DNA of 64,000 nucleotides from Streptobacillus moniliformis DSM 12112 (GTDB lineage Bacteria; Fusobacteriota; Fusobacteriia; Fusobacteriales; Leptotrichiaceae): NCBI RefSeq assembly GCF_000024565.1, contig NC_013515.1, positions 62,001 to 126,000 of the forward strand, read 5' to 3'. Shown piece by piece: positions 36,568 to 45,652 of this stretch (position 1 is its first letter; each line of letters starts with the position of its first letter). The notes under the pieces were generated by a model. It saw only the letters and a program-made list of their open reading frames with translations, ran no database searches and was not told where the DNA came from. The position numbers and the translations under genes were made by a program.

Positions 36568-37485
36568 ATGAAATTAAAAATATATACAGCTCCTATGGCA
36601 GGAGTTACAGACTATACTTTTAGGAAAATAATAGAAGATTTTAAGCCAGATTTTACTTTTACTGAAATGGTTAGTGTAGATAAGCTTTTGTATAAAGAAG
36701 TACCTAAGATATTAAAGCTTAGAGAAAATAATATTGTACAGATATTTGGGAAAGATATATATTTAATGCAAAAAGCAGCTAAATATATAGAAAGTATGGG
36801 AGTAAAGGAAATTAATTTAAATTGTGGTTGCCCTATGAAGAAGATAGTTAATTCAGGGCATGGATCAGCATTGATTAAAGATCCTAGAAAAATAGAGGAA
36901 ATCTTAACAGCATTAAGAGAAGTTCTTGATCCTAAAACTGCTCTTTCTCTTAAAATTAGAGTAGGGTATGATAAACCTGAAAACTATTTAGAAATAGCTA
37001 AAATTGCAGAAAAACTTAAATGTTCCAATATTATTATTCATGGTAGAACTAGGGAACAAAAATACAGTGGAGAAGCAGATTGGAAATATATTAAAGAAGT
37101 TAAAGATAATGTAAATATTAAGGTTATTGGTAATGGAGATATATTTGATGCTAAAAATGCTATAGAAAAAATAAGGGAAACAAATGTTGATGGAATAATG
37201 CTTGCAAGAGGAATACTTGGAAATCCATGGTTAATTTCGCAAATTAAGGAATTATTTGAATTTGGAGAAATAAAAACAATAGTTAGAGATATAGATAGAA
37301 TTAATATGGCAATTAGACATGTAAAAGAATATGCTATAGATAATGAAAATGTCTTTTTCCCTGATATTAGGAAATATATAATTTGGTATATTGAAAATAT
37401 TAAAGGTATAGATGAAACTAAAAACTTAATTAATCAAAGTTTTGAATATGATGAAATTATAGAGCTACTTGAGAAAATAAGGTGA
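36568..37485 (+). CDS. tRNA-dihydrouridine synthase (Dus)
   Basis: A 305-residue FMN enzyme that reduces uridines in tRNA D-loops. APMAGVTDYTFRKI opens the TIM barrel, LNCGCPMKKIVNSGHGSAL holds the catalytic Cys, and IIIHGRTREQKYSG and GIMLARGILGNPWLI complete the FMN and tRNA sites. It is closest to the DusB/Dus-type bacterial group; I cannot assign the modified position. TGGAG in the murB end serves as its site. Confidence 0.93.
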   Translation: MKLKIYTAPMAGVTDYTFRKIIEDFKPDFTFTEMVSVDKLLYKEVPKILKLRENNIVQIFGKDIYLMQKAAKYIESMGVKEINLNCGCPMKKIVNSGHGSALIKDPRKIEEILTALREVLDPKTALSLKIRVGYDKPENYLEIAKIAEKLKCSNIIIHGRTREQKYSGEADWKYIKEVKDNVNIKVIGNGDIFDAKNAIEKIRETNVDGIMLARGILGNPWLISQIKELFEFGEIKTIVRDIDRINMAIRHVKEYAIDNENVFFPDIRKYIIWYIENIKGIDETKNLINQSFEYDEIIELLEKIR

Positions 37486-37524
37486 AAAGCCTATTAAAAC
37501 AAGTTGTTTGTAAAGAAAAAAGAC

Positions 37525-37553
37525 TTGACAACTTCCTTTATTTAGTATAAAAT
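37525..37553 (+). promoter_or_regulatory. Strong promoter of rpmH
   Basis: Consensus TTGACA (37525-37530), 17-nt spacer, TAAAAT (37548-37553), with an overlapping TATAAA. It lies 47 nt before the rpmH start. Confidence 0.8.
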
Positions 37554-37599
37554 AGGGAATGTATCGCAACGATTGAAATAAATGAAAGGAAATAATATA

Positions 37600-37734
37600 A
37601 TGAAAAGAACATATCAACCAAATAAAAGAAAAAGAAAAATGGATCACGGATTCAGATTAAGAATGAAAACTAAGAGTGGAAGAAACGTTCTTAAGAGAAG
37701 AAGAGCAAAAGGAAGAGCAAAATTATCAGCATAA
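37600..37734 (+). CDS. rpmH: Ribosomal protein bL34
   Basis: 44 residues, [13 protein letters not shown] start, [20 protein letters not shown] body and KGRAKLSA end, the full-length bL34 sequence. GAAAGGAAA precedes the ATG. It starts the conserved rpmH-rnpA-yidD-yidC-jag-mnmE series. A terminator directly after it would let it be made in excess of the downstream genes. Confidence 0.98.
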   Translation: MKRTYQPNKRKRKMDHGFRLRMKTKSGRNVLKRRRAKGRAKLSA

Positions 37735-37765
37735 CCGGTGACATTTGATTACACCGGTTTTTTTT
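37733..37765 (+). terminator. Terminator/attenuator between rpmH and rnpA
   Basis: AACCGGTG (37733-37740) pairs with CACCGGTT (37752-37759), followed by eight T in all. It contains two of the few CCGG sites noted in the window. Confidence 0.88.
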
Positions 37766-37783
37766 AAAAACATGGAGTAAGGT

Positions 37784-38113
37784 ATGGAAAAGTTGAGAAA
37801 AAGCAAAGAATTTAATAGGGTGTATAATAAAGGTAAAAAGTTATCTGGTAAATATATCTTAATTTTTGAATATAATGCGAAAAGTCAAAGATTAGGCTTT
37901 GTTGCTAGTAAAAAAACAGGAAATTCCGTATATAGATCAAGAGCTAAAAGATTATTAAGAGAAGCAGCTAGACTGAATATAGATTTATTTAGATTAGATA
38001 AAGAATATGTACTTGTAGCAAAGAGTATTTTTAAAGATAAAATGAAGGAAATAAAATACCAAGATATAGAGCAAGATTTAAAAAATATATTTAAAAGAAA
38101 GAAAAATATATGA
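37784..38113 (+). CDS. rnpA: Ribonuclease P protein component
   Basis: 109 residues. [25 protein letters not shown] start, a [23 protein letters not shown] central RNR-type motif and basic tail. It binds RNase P RNA to mature tRNA 5' ends. GGAGTAAGG precedes the ATG. It overlaps yidD by four bases (ATGA). The RNase P RNA gene was not seen here. Confidence 0.96.
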   Translation: MEKLRKSKEFNRVYNKGKKLSGKYILIFEYNAKSQRLGFVASKKTGNSVYRSRAKRLLREAARLNIDLFRLDKEYVLVAKSIFKDKMKEIKYQDIEQDLKNIFKRKKNI

Positions 38114-38319
38114 AGAAGATATTAATTAGTATAATTAACTTTTACCAAAAATATATTTCAAGACATACACCAAGAGTATGTAGATTTTATCCAACTTGTT
38201 CAGAGTATTCTAAACAAGCTATAATAAAATATGGAGCATTAAAAGGCTCATTTTTAGCAATTAAAAGAATACTTAAATGCCATCCTTTTCATCCAGGGGG
38301 AAATGACGCTTTAAAATAG
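38110..38319 (+). CDS. yidD: Membrane protein insertion factor YidD
   Basis: 69 residues with [23 protein letters not shown], the invariant Cys pair, and the closing [10 protein letters not shown]. It aids YidC-dependent insertion at the inner membrane via an amphipathic N-terminus. Its ATG overlaps the rnpA stop. Confidence 0.95.
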   Translation: MKKILISIINFYQKYISRHTPRVCRFYPTCSEYSKQAIIKYGALKGSFLAIKRILKCHPFHPGGNDALK

Positions 38320-38330
38320 AAAGGAATATT

Positions 38331-39005
38331 ATGTTAGGAATTTTTTTAGCACCGAAATGGCTAGTAGATGCAGCAGTTAAATTATTAGATTTAATTTATG
38401 GATTTGTTGGTAACTATGGAATAGCAATTATTGTTACAACATTTTTAGTTAGGTTATTATTATTACCTTTAACTTTAAAACAAGAAAAATCAATGAAAAG
38501 AATGAGAGAAATTCAGCCTATGTTGGAGGCTATAAAAGAGAAATACAAAGATGATAAACAAATGCAAAATCAAAAAACTATGGAACTTTACCAACAAGAA
38601 AAAGTAAATCCAGCAGGAGGGTGTTTACCTTTACTTATACAATTACCAGTATTTGTGGCACTTTACCATGCTTTTACTACTAATGCTTTACCAGAAAATG
38701 CAACATTTTTATGGTTTAACTTAAGTAAACCAGATGCTTTATTTACTTTGCAAGGGTTTTCAATTAATATATTACCATTATTAACTACAGTACTTACATT
38801 TATTCAACAAAAATTAATGCAAGCTAAGACACAAGGATCTAATGACCCTATGGCAGGAAGTATGCAAACTATGATGTATACAATGCCTATATTAATGTTA
38901 TTAATCTTCTATAAAATGCCATCAGGACTTAATCTTTATTATTTTGTAAATACTTTATTATCTGTATTACAACAGGTTTATGTTATGAATAGGAGAGATA
39001 TGTAA
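38331..39005 (+). CDS. yidC: Membrane insertase YidC/Oxa1 family
   Basis: 224 residues. Only the conserved insertase core is present (five predicted helices: VGNYGIAIIVTTFLVRLLLLPL, KVNPAGGCLPLLIQLPVFVALYHAF, FSINILPLLTTVLTFIQQK, MPILMLLIFYKMPSGLNLYYFVN), with the positively charged Arg in TM1 region (LVRLLLLP). The large periplasmic domain of E. coli YidC and a lipoprotein signal are absent, so it is among the shortest of the family. AAAGGAATATT precedes the ATG. Its stop overlaps jag by one base. Confidence 0.94.
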   Translation: MLGIFLAPKWLVDAAVKLLDLIYGFVGNYGIAIIVTTFLVRLLLLPLTLKQEKSMKRMREIQPMLEAIKEKYKDDKQMQNQKTMELYQQEKVNPAGGCLPLLIQLPVFVALYHAFTTNALPENATFLWFNLSKPDALFTLQGFSINILPLLTTVLTFIQQKLMQAKTQGSNDPMAGSMQTMMYTMPILMLLIFYKMPSGLNLYYFVNTLLSVLQQVYVMNRRDM

Positions 39006-39742
39006 TGTCAGAAAAAATATTTCATTCAAAGAGTGAAGCAGAATTAAGAGAAAGAATTAAAGAATTAATTACTTTAGCAGAAGATGAAACTATAGTTATT
39101 AAAGAGTTAAAAAAACCGTTTAAGTTCCTATTTTTCAGTATGAATGGGAAATATTCAGTTAATATAGTTAAAAAAGGATCTGAAAAAGAAAAAATAGTAA
39201 ATAAACCTGTAAAAAAAGAACAGGTTAAAAAAACTAATGTTAAAAAAGAAAAACCAGTTAAAAAACAGGTTGTGAAAGCAGTTTCTGAAAAAGATAAAAA
39301 AGCTGATAGATTAAATATAGTGATAAAGGAATTTTTAGCTACAGCTAATTTAAATATTAGTATTAAGGAGATTACTGTTACTGATAATATATATAAGGTG
39401 GAATTAATTGGTGATGAGATTAGATATATTATAGGGGAAAAAGGGATATCTTTAGTTTCATTAGAATACTTATTAATGTCTTTAGAAGAATTTAAAAATG
39501 TAAAAATATTTATTGATTCTAATAATTATAAGGAAAAAAGAGAGAATATTTTAAGAGAATTAGCACAAAAAACAGCAAAAAATGTTATAAAAACACAAAG
39601 AAAAATTAAATTAAATCCTATGCCTTCAAGAGAAAGAAAAATTATACATGAAGAAATAAGTAAGATAGAAGGATTAGAAACTATAAGTGTTGGTGTTGAA
39701 CCAAAAAGATGTTTAATAATTAAGTTGAAAAATAAGAAATAG
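39005..39742 (+). CDS. jag: RNA-binding protein Jag/KhpB
   Basis: 245 residues. A Jag_N domain (about 1-55, KSEAELRERIKELITLAEDE), a Lys-rich repetitive linker (about 65-100, VKK and KKEK words), a KH-type domain (IIGEKGISLVSLEYLL) and an R3H domain (MPSRERKIIHEEI). It binds RNA and influences cell division and elongation in Gram-positive relatives. It is coupled to yidC by TAATG. Confidence 0.92.
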   Translation: MSEKIFHSKSEAELRERIKELITLAEDETIVIKELKKPFKFLFFSMNGKYSVNIVKKGSEKEKIVNKPVKKEQVKKTNVKKEKPVKKQVVKAVSEKDKKADRLNIVIKEFLATANLNISIKEITVTDNIYKVELIGDEIRYIIGEKGISLVSLEYLLMSLEEFKNVKIFIDSNNYKEKRENILRELAQKTAKNVIKTQRKIKLNPMPSRERKIIHEEISKIEGLETISVGVEPKRCLIIKLKNKK

Positions 39743-39745
39743 TTG

Positions 39746-39767
39746 AAGCCCTTTAATCGGGGCTTTT
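39746..39767 (+). terminator. Terminator after jag
   Basis: AAGCCC (39746-39751) pairs with GGGCTT (39760-39765), followed by TT; short and moderate. Confidence 0.55.
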
Positions 39768-39786
39768 AACATATACGGGAGGAAAA

Positions 39787-41154
39787 ATGTTTTTTGATAC
39801 AATCGCAGCTATATCAACTGCAAGAGGTGAATCTGGTATAGGAATAGTTAGAATTTCTGGTGATAGGGCATTTGATATATTAAATGAGATATTCATTCCC
39901 TATACTAAAAACAAAGATTTAGGAAACTATAAATTAAATTATGGATATATATATGATGAAGGAAAAGCTGTAGATGAAGTATTAGTAAGTAGAATGAAAG
40001 GACCTCGTTCATATACTACAGAAGATATTGTTGAGATTAACTGTCATGGTGGATATTACACTACTAAAAAAATACTTGAAGTAGTATTAAAAAAAGGTGC
40101 TAGAATGGCAGAAATAGGTGAATTTACAAAAAGGGCTTTTATGAATGGTAGAATAGATTTATCTCAAGCTGAAGCAGTAATAGATATAATACATGGTAAG
40201 ACTGAAAAATCTGTTTCTTTATCTTTAGATCAATTAAAGGGTAGTTTAAGAGATCAAATTAAAGAATTTAAAGAAGCATTTTTAGATATTACAGCACATG
40301 TAAATGTTGTTATGGACTATCCAGAAGAAGGAATAGATGATCCTTTGCCATTAGAATTAAGAAAAAAACTTGAAGAAGTGTATAAAAAGGCTGACACTTT
40401 AATATCTTCATATGATAAGGGTAAAAAGATAAAAGAAGGTATTAAAACAGTAATAGTAGGAAAACCTAATGTAGGTAAATCTACTTTATTAAATACTTTA
40501 CTTCAAGAAGAAAGAGCTATAGTTACATCAGTTCCAGGTACAACTAGAGATGTTATAGAAGAAATAATAAATATCAAGGGTATACCTTTAGTTTTAGTTG
40601 ATACAGCAGGTATTAGAGAAACTGATGATATAGTTGAAAATATTGGAGTTAAAAAAAGCTTAGAATTTATAGAAATGGCAGATTTAGTGTTATTGGTATT
40701 AGATAGTTCAAAAGAAATTGAAGAAGAAGATATTAGGGTTATAGAAAAGATATTAGAGTTAGAAAAACAATATATAGTATTATTAAATAAAATAGATTTA
40801 GAAAGAAAACTTGATATATCTAAGTATAATTTAAATAACATAGTTGAGATTTCAGCACAAAATAATATTAATATGGATAAAATGGAAAATGAAATTTATG
40901 AATTTATTACAGACAACGAAATAGATGATAGTTCAGAAAGATTAATTTTAACAAACATTAGACATAAAACAGCACTAGAGAAAACTAAAGAATCTATAAA
41001 AAATATATTTGATACTATAGATATGGGTATGCCTTTAGATTTAATATCAGTAGATTTAAAAGAGGGACTTGATTCATTATCTGAGATTACAGGAGAAATC
41101 ACATCTGAAGATGTACTAGATCATATTTTTGCAAAATTCTGTGTTGGAAAATAG
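39787..41154 (+). CDS. mnmE: tRNA modification GTPase MnmE
   Basis: 455 residues. The N-terminal folate-binding domain ([22 protein letters not shown]) is followed by a helical domain and a G domain with [29 protein letters not shown] and NKID. The C-terminal FCVGK supplies the catalytic Cys. With MnmG it makes 5-carboxymethylaminomethyl-uridine at tRNA position 34. GGGAGGAAAA precedes the ATG. No mnmG follows here, unlike in many bacteria. Confidence 0.97.
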   Translation: MFFDTIAAISTARGESGIGIVRISGDRAFDILNEIFIPYTKNKDLGNYKLNYGYIYDEGKAVDEVLVSRMKGPRSYTTEDIVEINCHGGYYTTKKILEVVLKKGARMAEIGEFTKRAFMNGRIDLSQAEAVIDIIHGKTEKSVSLSLDQLKGSLRDQIKEFKEAFLDITAHVNVVMDYPEEGIDDPLPLELRKKLEEVYKKADTLISSYDKGKKIKEGIKTVIVGKPNVGKSTLLNTLLQEERAIVTSVPGTTRDVIEEIINIKGIPLVLVDTAGIRETDDIVENIGVKKSLEFIEMADLVLLVLDSSKEIEEEDIRVIEKILELEKQYIVLLNKIDLERKLDISKYNLNNIVEISAQNNINMDKMENEIYEFITDNEIDDSSERLILTNIRHKTALEKTKESIKNIFDTIDMGMPLDLISVDLKEGLDSLSEITGEITSEDVLDHIFAKFCVGK

Positions 41155-41220
41155 GGCTATTATATACAAAATCATCAAGATAATTTTATAACAAAGTACT
41201 TATAATTAAGAAAAATAGGC

Positions 41221-41250
41221 TAGACAAATACAACTATAATGTTGTATAAT
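41221..41250 (+). promoter_or_regulatory. Probable promoter of ftsQ-ftsZ
   Basis: TAGACA (41221-41226), 18-nt spacer, TATAAT (41245-41250), 37 nt before ftsQ. A second TATAAT at 41235-41240 has no matching -35. Confidence 0.55.
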
Positions 41251-41287
41251 TAATTGAATAACTATACATAAATATGAAAGAGGAAAA

Positions 41288-41941
41288 ATGAAGGGATATA
41301 TTGCTAGATTACTATTATTAATAGCTTTTGTATATGTTGTTTTCTTATTTATTGAAAGTGATTTCTTTTTAGTTAAAAATGTAAATGTTGAAGGTAATAT
41401 TTATTTAGTTAAAGAAGATATTGCATCTAAATTTGACAAATTAAAAGGTCAATCTTTATTCTTGTTAGATTTATCACAAATGAGAAATAAGATAGAAGAA
41501 GATGTTAGAATTGATAGAGTAGATATTTCAAGAGAATTTCCAGATACTATAAATATTAATGTAATAGAAAAAGTTCCCATAGGAATAATTAATAAAAATC
41601 ATAAATATTATTATATAGATAAAAACTTGAATATTTTTGCTTATTATAATGAGATAAAAGACGATAATCTTCCCATAATAGAAATAAACGAAGAAAAATT
41701 TGATGATTTAAAAGAGTTATTATCAAACATTTTAGGCACAAAGTTATACCATTTAATTTCAGAAATATATAGTAGAAAAGAAATGTTTGTTTTAACTTTA
41801 CTTGATGGAACTAATGTATATACGAATAAAGATATTAAAAGCAAAAAATATGAATTAGCATACAAAGTATATTCTGAAGAAATTAAGGAAAATGATTTAG
41901 AATATGTAGATGTAAGATTCAAAGATATAGTGGTAAAATAA
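41288..41941 (+). CDS. ftsQ: Cell-division protein FtsQ/DivIB
   Basis: 217 residues. A short cytosolic start and one membrane helix (ARLLLLIAFVYVVFLFI) lead into a POTRA domain (FFLVKNVNVEGNIYLVKEDIASK) and the FtsQ beta domain (DRVDISREFPDTININVIEKVP). It links FtsB/FtsL and the septal synthase in the periplasm. It sits 19 bp before ftsZ; ftsA, normally between them, is absent. Confidence 0.88.
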   Translation: MKGYIARLLLLIAFVYVVFLFIESDFFLVKNVNVEGNIYLVKEDIASKFDKLKGQSLFLLDLSQMRNKIEEDVRIDRVDISREFPDTININVIEKVPIGIINKNHKYYYIDKNLNIFAYYNEIKDDNLPIIEINEEKFDDLKELLSNILGTKLYHLISEIYSRKEMFVLTLLDGTNVYTNKDIKSKKYELAYKVYSEEIKENDLEYVDVRFKDIVVK

Positions 41942-41960
41942 TCAAAACGGAGGAACAATA

Positions 41961-43079
41961 ATGGACAATAACTATAATGGATACCAAAAACCTAATCAAA
42001 TATATATTAATAACAACCAACATCAATTAGCAACTCCTGATATTCAAGGAGCAAAGATTAGTATCATAGGAGTAGGTGGTGGTGGTGGAAACGCCGTTGA
42101 CTACATGAAAGAATATAATATTGAAGGTGTTCAATATATAGCAATAAATACAGATTATCAAGATTTAGAAAAAAAAGCAGCAGATATTAAAGTGTCTATA
42201 GGTACTTTAGGAGCAGGTGGAGATCCAAATGTAGCAAGAGATGCAGCAGAAAACATGAGAAGTGAAATTAAAAAAATAATTCAAGGTCAAGATATGATAT
42301 TCATTACTGCTGGTATGGGTGGAGGAACAGGTACAGGTGCTTCACCAATAGTTGCTGAAATTGCTAAAGAATTAGATATATTAACTATAGCTGTAGTAAC
42401 AACTCCATTTGACTTTGAAGGACCTAATAGAAGAGCTAATGCAGAAAACGGAATAAATGAACTTAAGAAAAATGTAGATACTTTAATAGTAATACCTAAT
42501 CAAAAGTTATTCTCAAATAAGACATCAATTAATAAACTTAAGAATATGTTCTTAGCTCCAAATGAAGTATTATTTAGATCAGTTAAGGGTATTGCAGAAA
42601 TAATAACTAAAGAAGGATTGATTAATATAGATTTTGCTGATGTTAAACAGGTTATGAAAAATGCTGGAGAAGCAGTTGTAGGACTTGGAATTGCAGAACA
42701 AGGAAAAGATGTATTAACAGCAGTTAAAGAAGCTATTGAAAGTCCATTACTTGATAGAAATATTAAAGGTGCTAAGAAAATATTATTAAATATTACTATG
42801 TCGCCAGATGGATCATTTGAAGATTTCCAAAATATAATAGAAGAAGTAATAGCTTATTCAGAAAATCCAAATGTAGATGTAATGTTTGGAATAATAACAG
42901 ATGATGATATAACTGATACAAGGGTTACTATAGTTGCTACAGGATTTGAAAAAGAAATTAAATCGGTTGCATCAACAATAGATTATGATGTAAATGCTAA
43001 TAAAAATGTAGAAGAAAATAATAATGAAGAAAATCATTCTGTTGAACAACCATTTGTTTACCCTAGATTTGATGATTAA
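41961..43079 (+). CDS. ftsZ: Cell-division GTPase FtsZ
   Basis: 372 residues. The tubulin-like GTPase shows GVGGGGGNAV (about 37-46), the GGGTGTG signature (120-126), TPFDFEGPNRRANAENG, and the NIDFADVKQVM T7 loop. An Asn/Gln-rich leader of about 30 residues precedes the core. The C-terminal linker is short and acidic (about 345-360). The last residues (VEQPFVYPRFDD) only loosely resemble the conserved tail that binds FtsA and other partners. CGGAGGAACA precedes the ATG. Confidence 0.97.
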   Translation: MDNNYNGYQKPNQIYINNNQHQLATPDIQGAKISIIGVGGGGGNAVDYMKEYNIEGVQYIAINTDYQDLEKKAADIKVSIGTLGAGGDPNVARDAAENMRSEIKKIIQGQDMIFITAGMGGGTGTGASPIVAEIAKELDILTIAVVTTPFDFEGPNRRANAENGINELKKNVDTLIVIPNQKLFSNKTSINKLKNMFLAPNEVLFRSVKGIAEIITKEGLINIDFADVKQVMKNAGEAVVGLGIAEQGKDVLTAVKEAIESPLLDRNIKGAKKILLNITMSPDGSFEDFQNIIEEVIAYSENPNVDVMFGIITDDDITDTRVTIVATGFEKEIKSVASTIDYDVNANKNVEENNNEENHSVEQPFVYPRFDD

Positions 43080-43096
43080 TTATAACAGTATATATA

Positions 43097-43130
43097 GAAA
43101 ACTTTTAGTTAGCTAAGAGTTTTCTTTTTT
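43097..43130 (+). terminator. Terminator after ftsZ
   Basis: GAAAACTTTTAG (43097-43108), TTAG loop, CTAAGAGTTTTC (43113-43124) with a G-U pair, then TTTTTT. Confidence 0.8.
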
Positions 43131-43160
43131 ACATATTATGATTTAAATGAAAGGAGTATC

Positions 43161-44513
43161 ATGAATAAGATATTATATAAATTAGAAGGGATAATTAGTT
43201 ATCCTATAACTATACTTTGGTCATTATTGTTGATAACATATATTAATTTAGCAAAAGATGTATTTAATGAAAATTCTAACATGTTAGGATTTATTATAAT
43301 TGGTTTAATATCTACAGGACTATTTTATAAGGTGTTTGAAAATAAAAAATATAAGCAAATAAAAGTATTGATTATGTCATTAATGTATTCATTTTCATCT
43401 TATTTATTAATAGGAAATGAAACATTTAATGTAAGAAATCAAAAAATGATAATAGCATTTATAGGTATATTATTATTTCTTTATTTTTCAAAATTATTAT
43501 CAGAAGGAATGAATTTTAATCATATAGTTATTAATTTAGTGATACATTTAGGGTTAGGATTTCTATCAACATTACTATATTATTTTTTAGTATTAGTCAT
43601 AGTAGAATTATTTAAATTACATACTGAACCTAAAATTATATTATCTATATGGGTATTAATATTTACTGTAATATTTATACTTTATTATACATCAAGAAAT
43701 AAGGTTGAAAATAAAATTTTAAATAACATATTTTCTATGTTTTTAATATCATTCATATTTATACTTTATTTAGGTTTATTTTCAAAACAACAAAGTTTTA
43801 TGATGCATTTAATATTATGGCTTGGATATATTATGGCAGGTATTAATACTGTGATTAATAAAAAATATGTACCTATACTTACTTTACCTTTACTATCATA
43901 TATGATATATATAGTTATAAAACAGATAAAATTATATGGTATTACAGAAAATAGATATTTTGTTTTAGGATTTGGACTACTTTTATTAGCTATATTAATC
44001 TTACAATTAGTTAGAAATATAGAAACATCAAATTATGCTAAAATTTTTGCTATGTTTATAGCTATAGTATTCTTTATACCATATTTTAATGCTTTTTCTT
44101 TAACTGAAAGAAAAATGACTTATAATTTTTTGTCTTTATATAATTTAGAAAAACCTACAAATGAACAAAAGAGAAATTTAAATTCATATTATGAGTATCT
44201 AGTTTCAAGAAATGTTAATTTTAAAGAACTTGATGAGTATAATAAAATTAATGTAGAAGACATACATAAAAATTACTATTTTATTATTGAAGATGAAATC
44301 AAAAAGATTGGTAATACAACATATGTTAATATAAGGGATATAAAGAATGAATACATATATACCATTAAAGGGAAAAAGGTAGATTTAGTACAAAAAATAA
44401 TCAATAAAGAATTTGAAAATAAAGACTACATAATACATCCATTAAATTATAGTTTAATACATAACTCACATGAAATTAGTGGACATTTAGAACTATTAAT
44501 AGAAGAAAAATAA
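43161..44513 (+). CDS. Polytopic membrane protein, DUF4153-like
   Basis: 450 residues. About 11-12 hydrophobic helices fill residues 15-325, and a soluble C-terminal part of about 120 residues follows (NEQKRNLNSYYEYLVSRNVNFKELDEYNK onward, with NVRDIK-type strands). The distribution resembles DUF4153 membrane proteins, but no motif fixes it. It stands alone between two terminators, with AAAGGAG before the ATG. The function is unknown. Confidence 0.6.
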   Translation: MNKILYKLEGIISYPITILWSLLLITYINLAKDVFNENSNMLGFIIIGLISTGLFYKVFENKKYKQIKVLIMSLMYSFSSYLLIGNETFNVRNQKMIIAFIGILLFLYFSKLLSEGMNFNHIVINLVIHLGLGFLSTLLYYFLVLVIVELFKLHTEPKIILSIWVLIFTVIFILYYTSRNKVENKILNNIFSMFLISFIFILYLGLFSKQQSFMMHLILWLGYIMAGINTVINKKYVPILTLPLLSYMIYIVIKQIKLYGITENRYFVLGFGLLLLAILILQLVRNIETSNYAKIFAMFIAIVFFIPYFNAFSLTERKMTYNFLSLYNLEKPTNEQKRNLNSYYEYLVSRNVNFKELDEYNKINVEDIHKNYYFIIEDEIKKIGNTTYVNIRDIKNEYIYTIKGKKVDLVQKIINKEFENKDYIIHPLNYSLIHNSHEISGHLELLIEEK

Positions 44514-44522
44514 AAATATGTA

Positions 44523-44559
44523 AAAAGCAGCTAGAGGTTAAATATCTCTAGCTGCTTTT
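44523..44559. terminator. Bidirectional terminator
   Basis: A perfect 14-bp inverted repeat (44523-44536 with 44546-44559) begins AAAAGCAG and ends CTGCTTTT. It serves the convergent membrane-protein gene and restriction operon. Confidence 0.88.
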
Positions 44560-44569
44560 AAATAAAACT

Positions 44570-45631
44570 TTATTTAATATATCTTACTTGTAAATTAAGT
44601 GTAAAATAAAATTCATTATTCTTTTTGTATATATTCAACATATTATATCTTGTAGAACTTGGAGAATCTAATTTTGTATTTTCTAATAGATATTTTCTAA
44701 CTTCATCTGAAAAATAAATCATATCTAAAACATATATTTTTTTATCATTTGAAACAATAATTATTCCACCATTTACATTGTTGATACCATTCCATTCTTT
44801 ACTAGGCATAATACCAAAACTGATTGCCTCTAAAAAATCTTTTAATTTTTTTATTGATAACTCATTTGTTTCATATATTGAAGATTCACTAAATAACTTT
44901 TTCAAAAACTTTTCGTCATTTTTATATGAATTTAATAAAACTTCAGCTAGAACATCGGGTAATTTATAATCGATCATTTTTAAATTTTTTTCAAATGCAT
45001 CACTAGTTAAACCAACAAATTCAATATTAGCATTTATCTTTTCTAATTCATGTATTCTATCTTTTAGCTTGGAAGGTGTATTTATTGAATTTATACGTTT
45101 TACATCATCTTCGGATATATTTGTAATCTTATAAATAAAATTAGTGTGCTTACTAGCATTCAATATAATAGCTGGACGACCTAATTGTGATTTAATGCTA
45201 TACGATAACTTAACATTTATATTTTTATTGTTATCTAAATTTATCAATGTTATATCATCTTTTTTATTGGCAATAGATTTAAAATTGTTTTCTATCCCTA
45301 ATTTAAATAACAAAGAATTTATAGAAGTAATATTAAAACTTCCTATTCCATTGTTACTATTGTATATTTCGTTATACATTAATTCATAAAATTGTTTTAT
45401 ATCATCAATATCTATTGCTTCCAATTTATTATCGTATATTATTGGATATACTTTATTATCTTTTATTTCGAATATTATATTTCCTTTCTTATTCTCAGAA
45501 ATAATACTTTTAACAGTAAAAATACTATCATTTACAATTTCTAACTTACAATTAACAAGCTTCAATTGTTTGTTTACCATCAGATATAATAGTGCATATA
45601 ATTCTGACCACTACCCTTTATTAAATGCCAT
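44570..45631 (-). pseudogene. HpaII-like restriction endonuclease gene with in-frame TAG at codon 7
   Basis: ATG at 45631 follows an excellent site (AAGAAGGAGAAAA) and reads MAFNKG, then TAG (45611-45613), then WSELYALLYLM and 336 further residues to 44570. I recall HpaII-family enzymes starting like MAFNKGEWSELY, so the stop most simply replaces a Glu codon (GAG to TAG). The remaining protein has SYSIKSQLGRPAIILNASKHTNF, a typical segment of that family, and a VLDMIYFSDEVRKYL end. The first in-frame ATG after the stop (45580) lacks a ribosome site. The gene lies 21 bp after a CCGG-type methyltransferase, also interrupted. If read through, it would cut CCGG. Confidence 0.8.
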
Positions 45632-45652
45632 ACTTTTCTCCTTCTTATTATA

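Noticed and set aside
37500-41290. Replication origin near rpmH-rnpA-yidC-mnmE
   Set aside because: No dnaA gene, no cluster of TTATCCACA-like boxes and no suitable long intergenic region were seen.
45580-45582. ATG at 45580 as the true start of the HpaII-like endonuclease
   Set aside because: It has no ribosome site; the frame upstream continues to a well-placed ATG at 45631 with family-like residues before and after the TAG.
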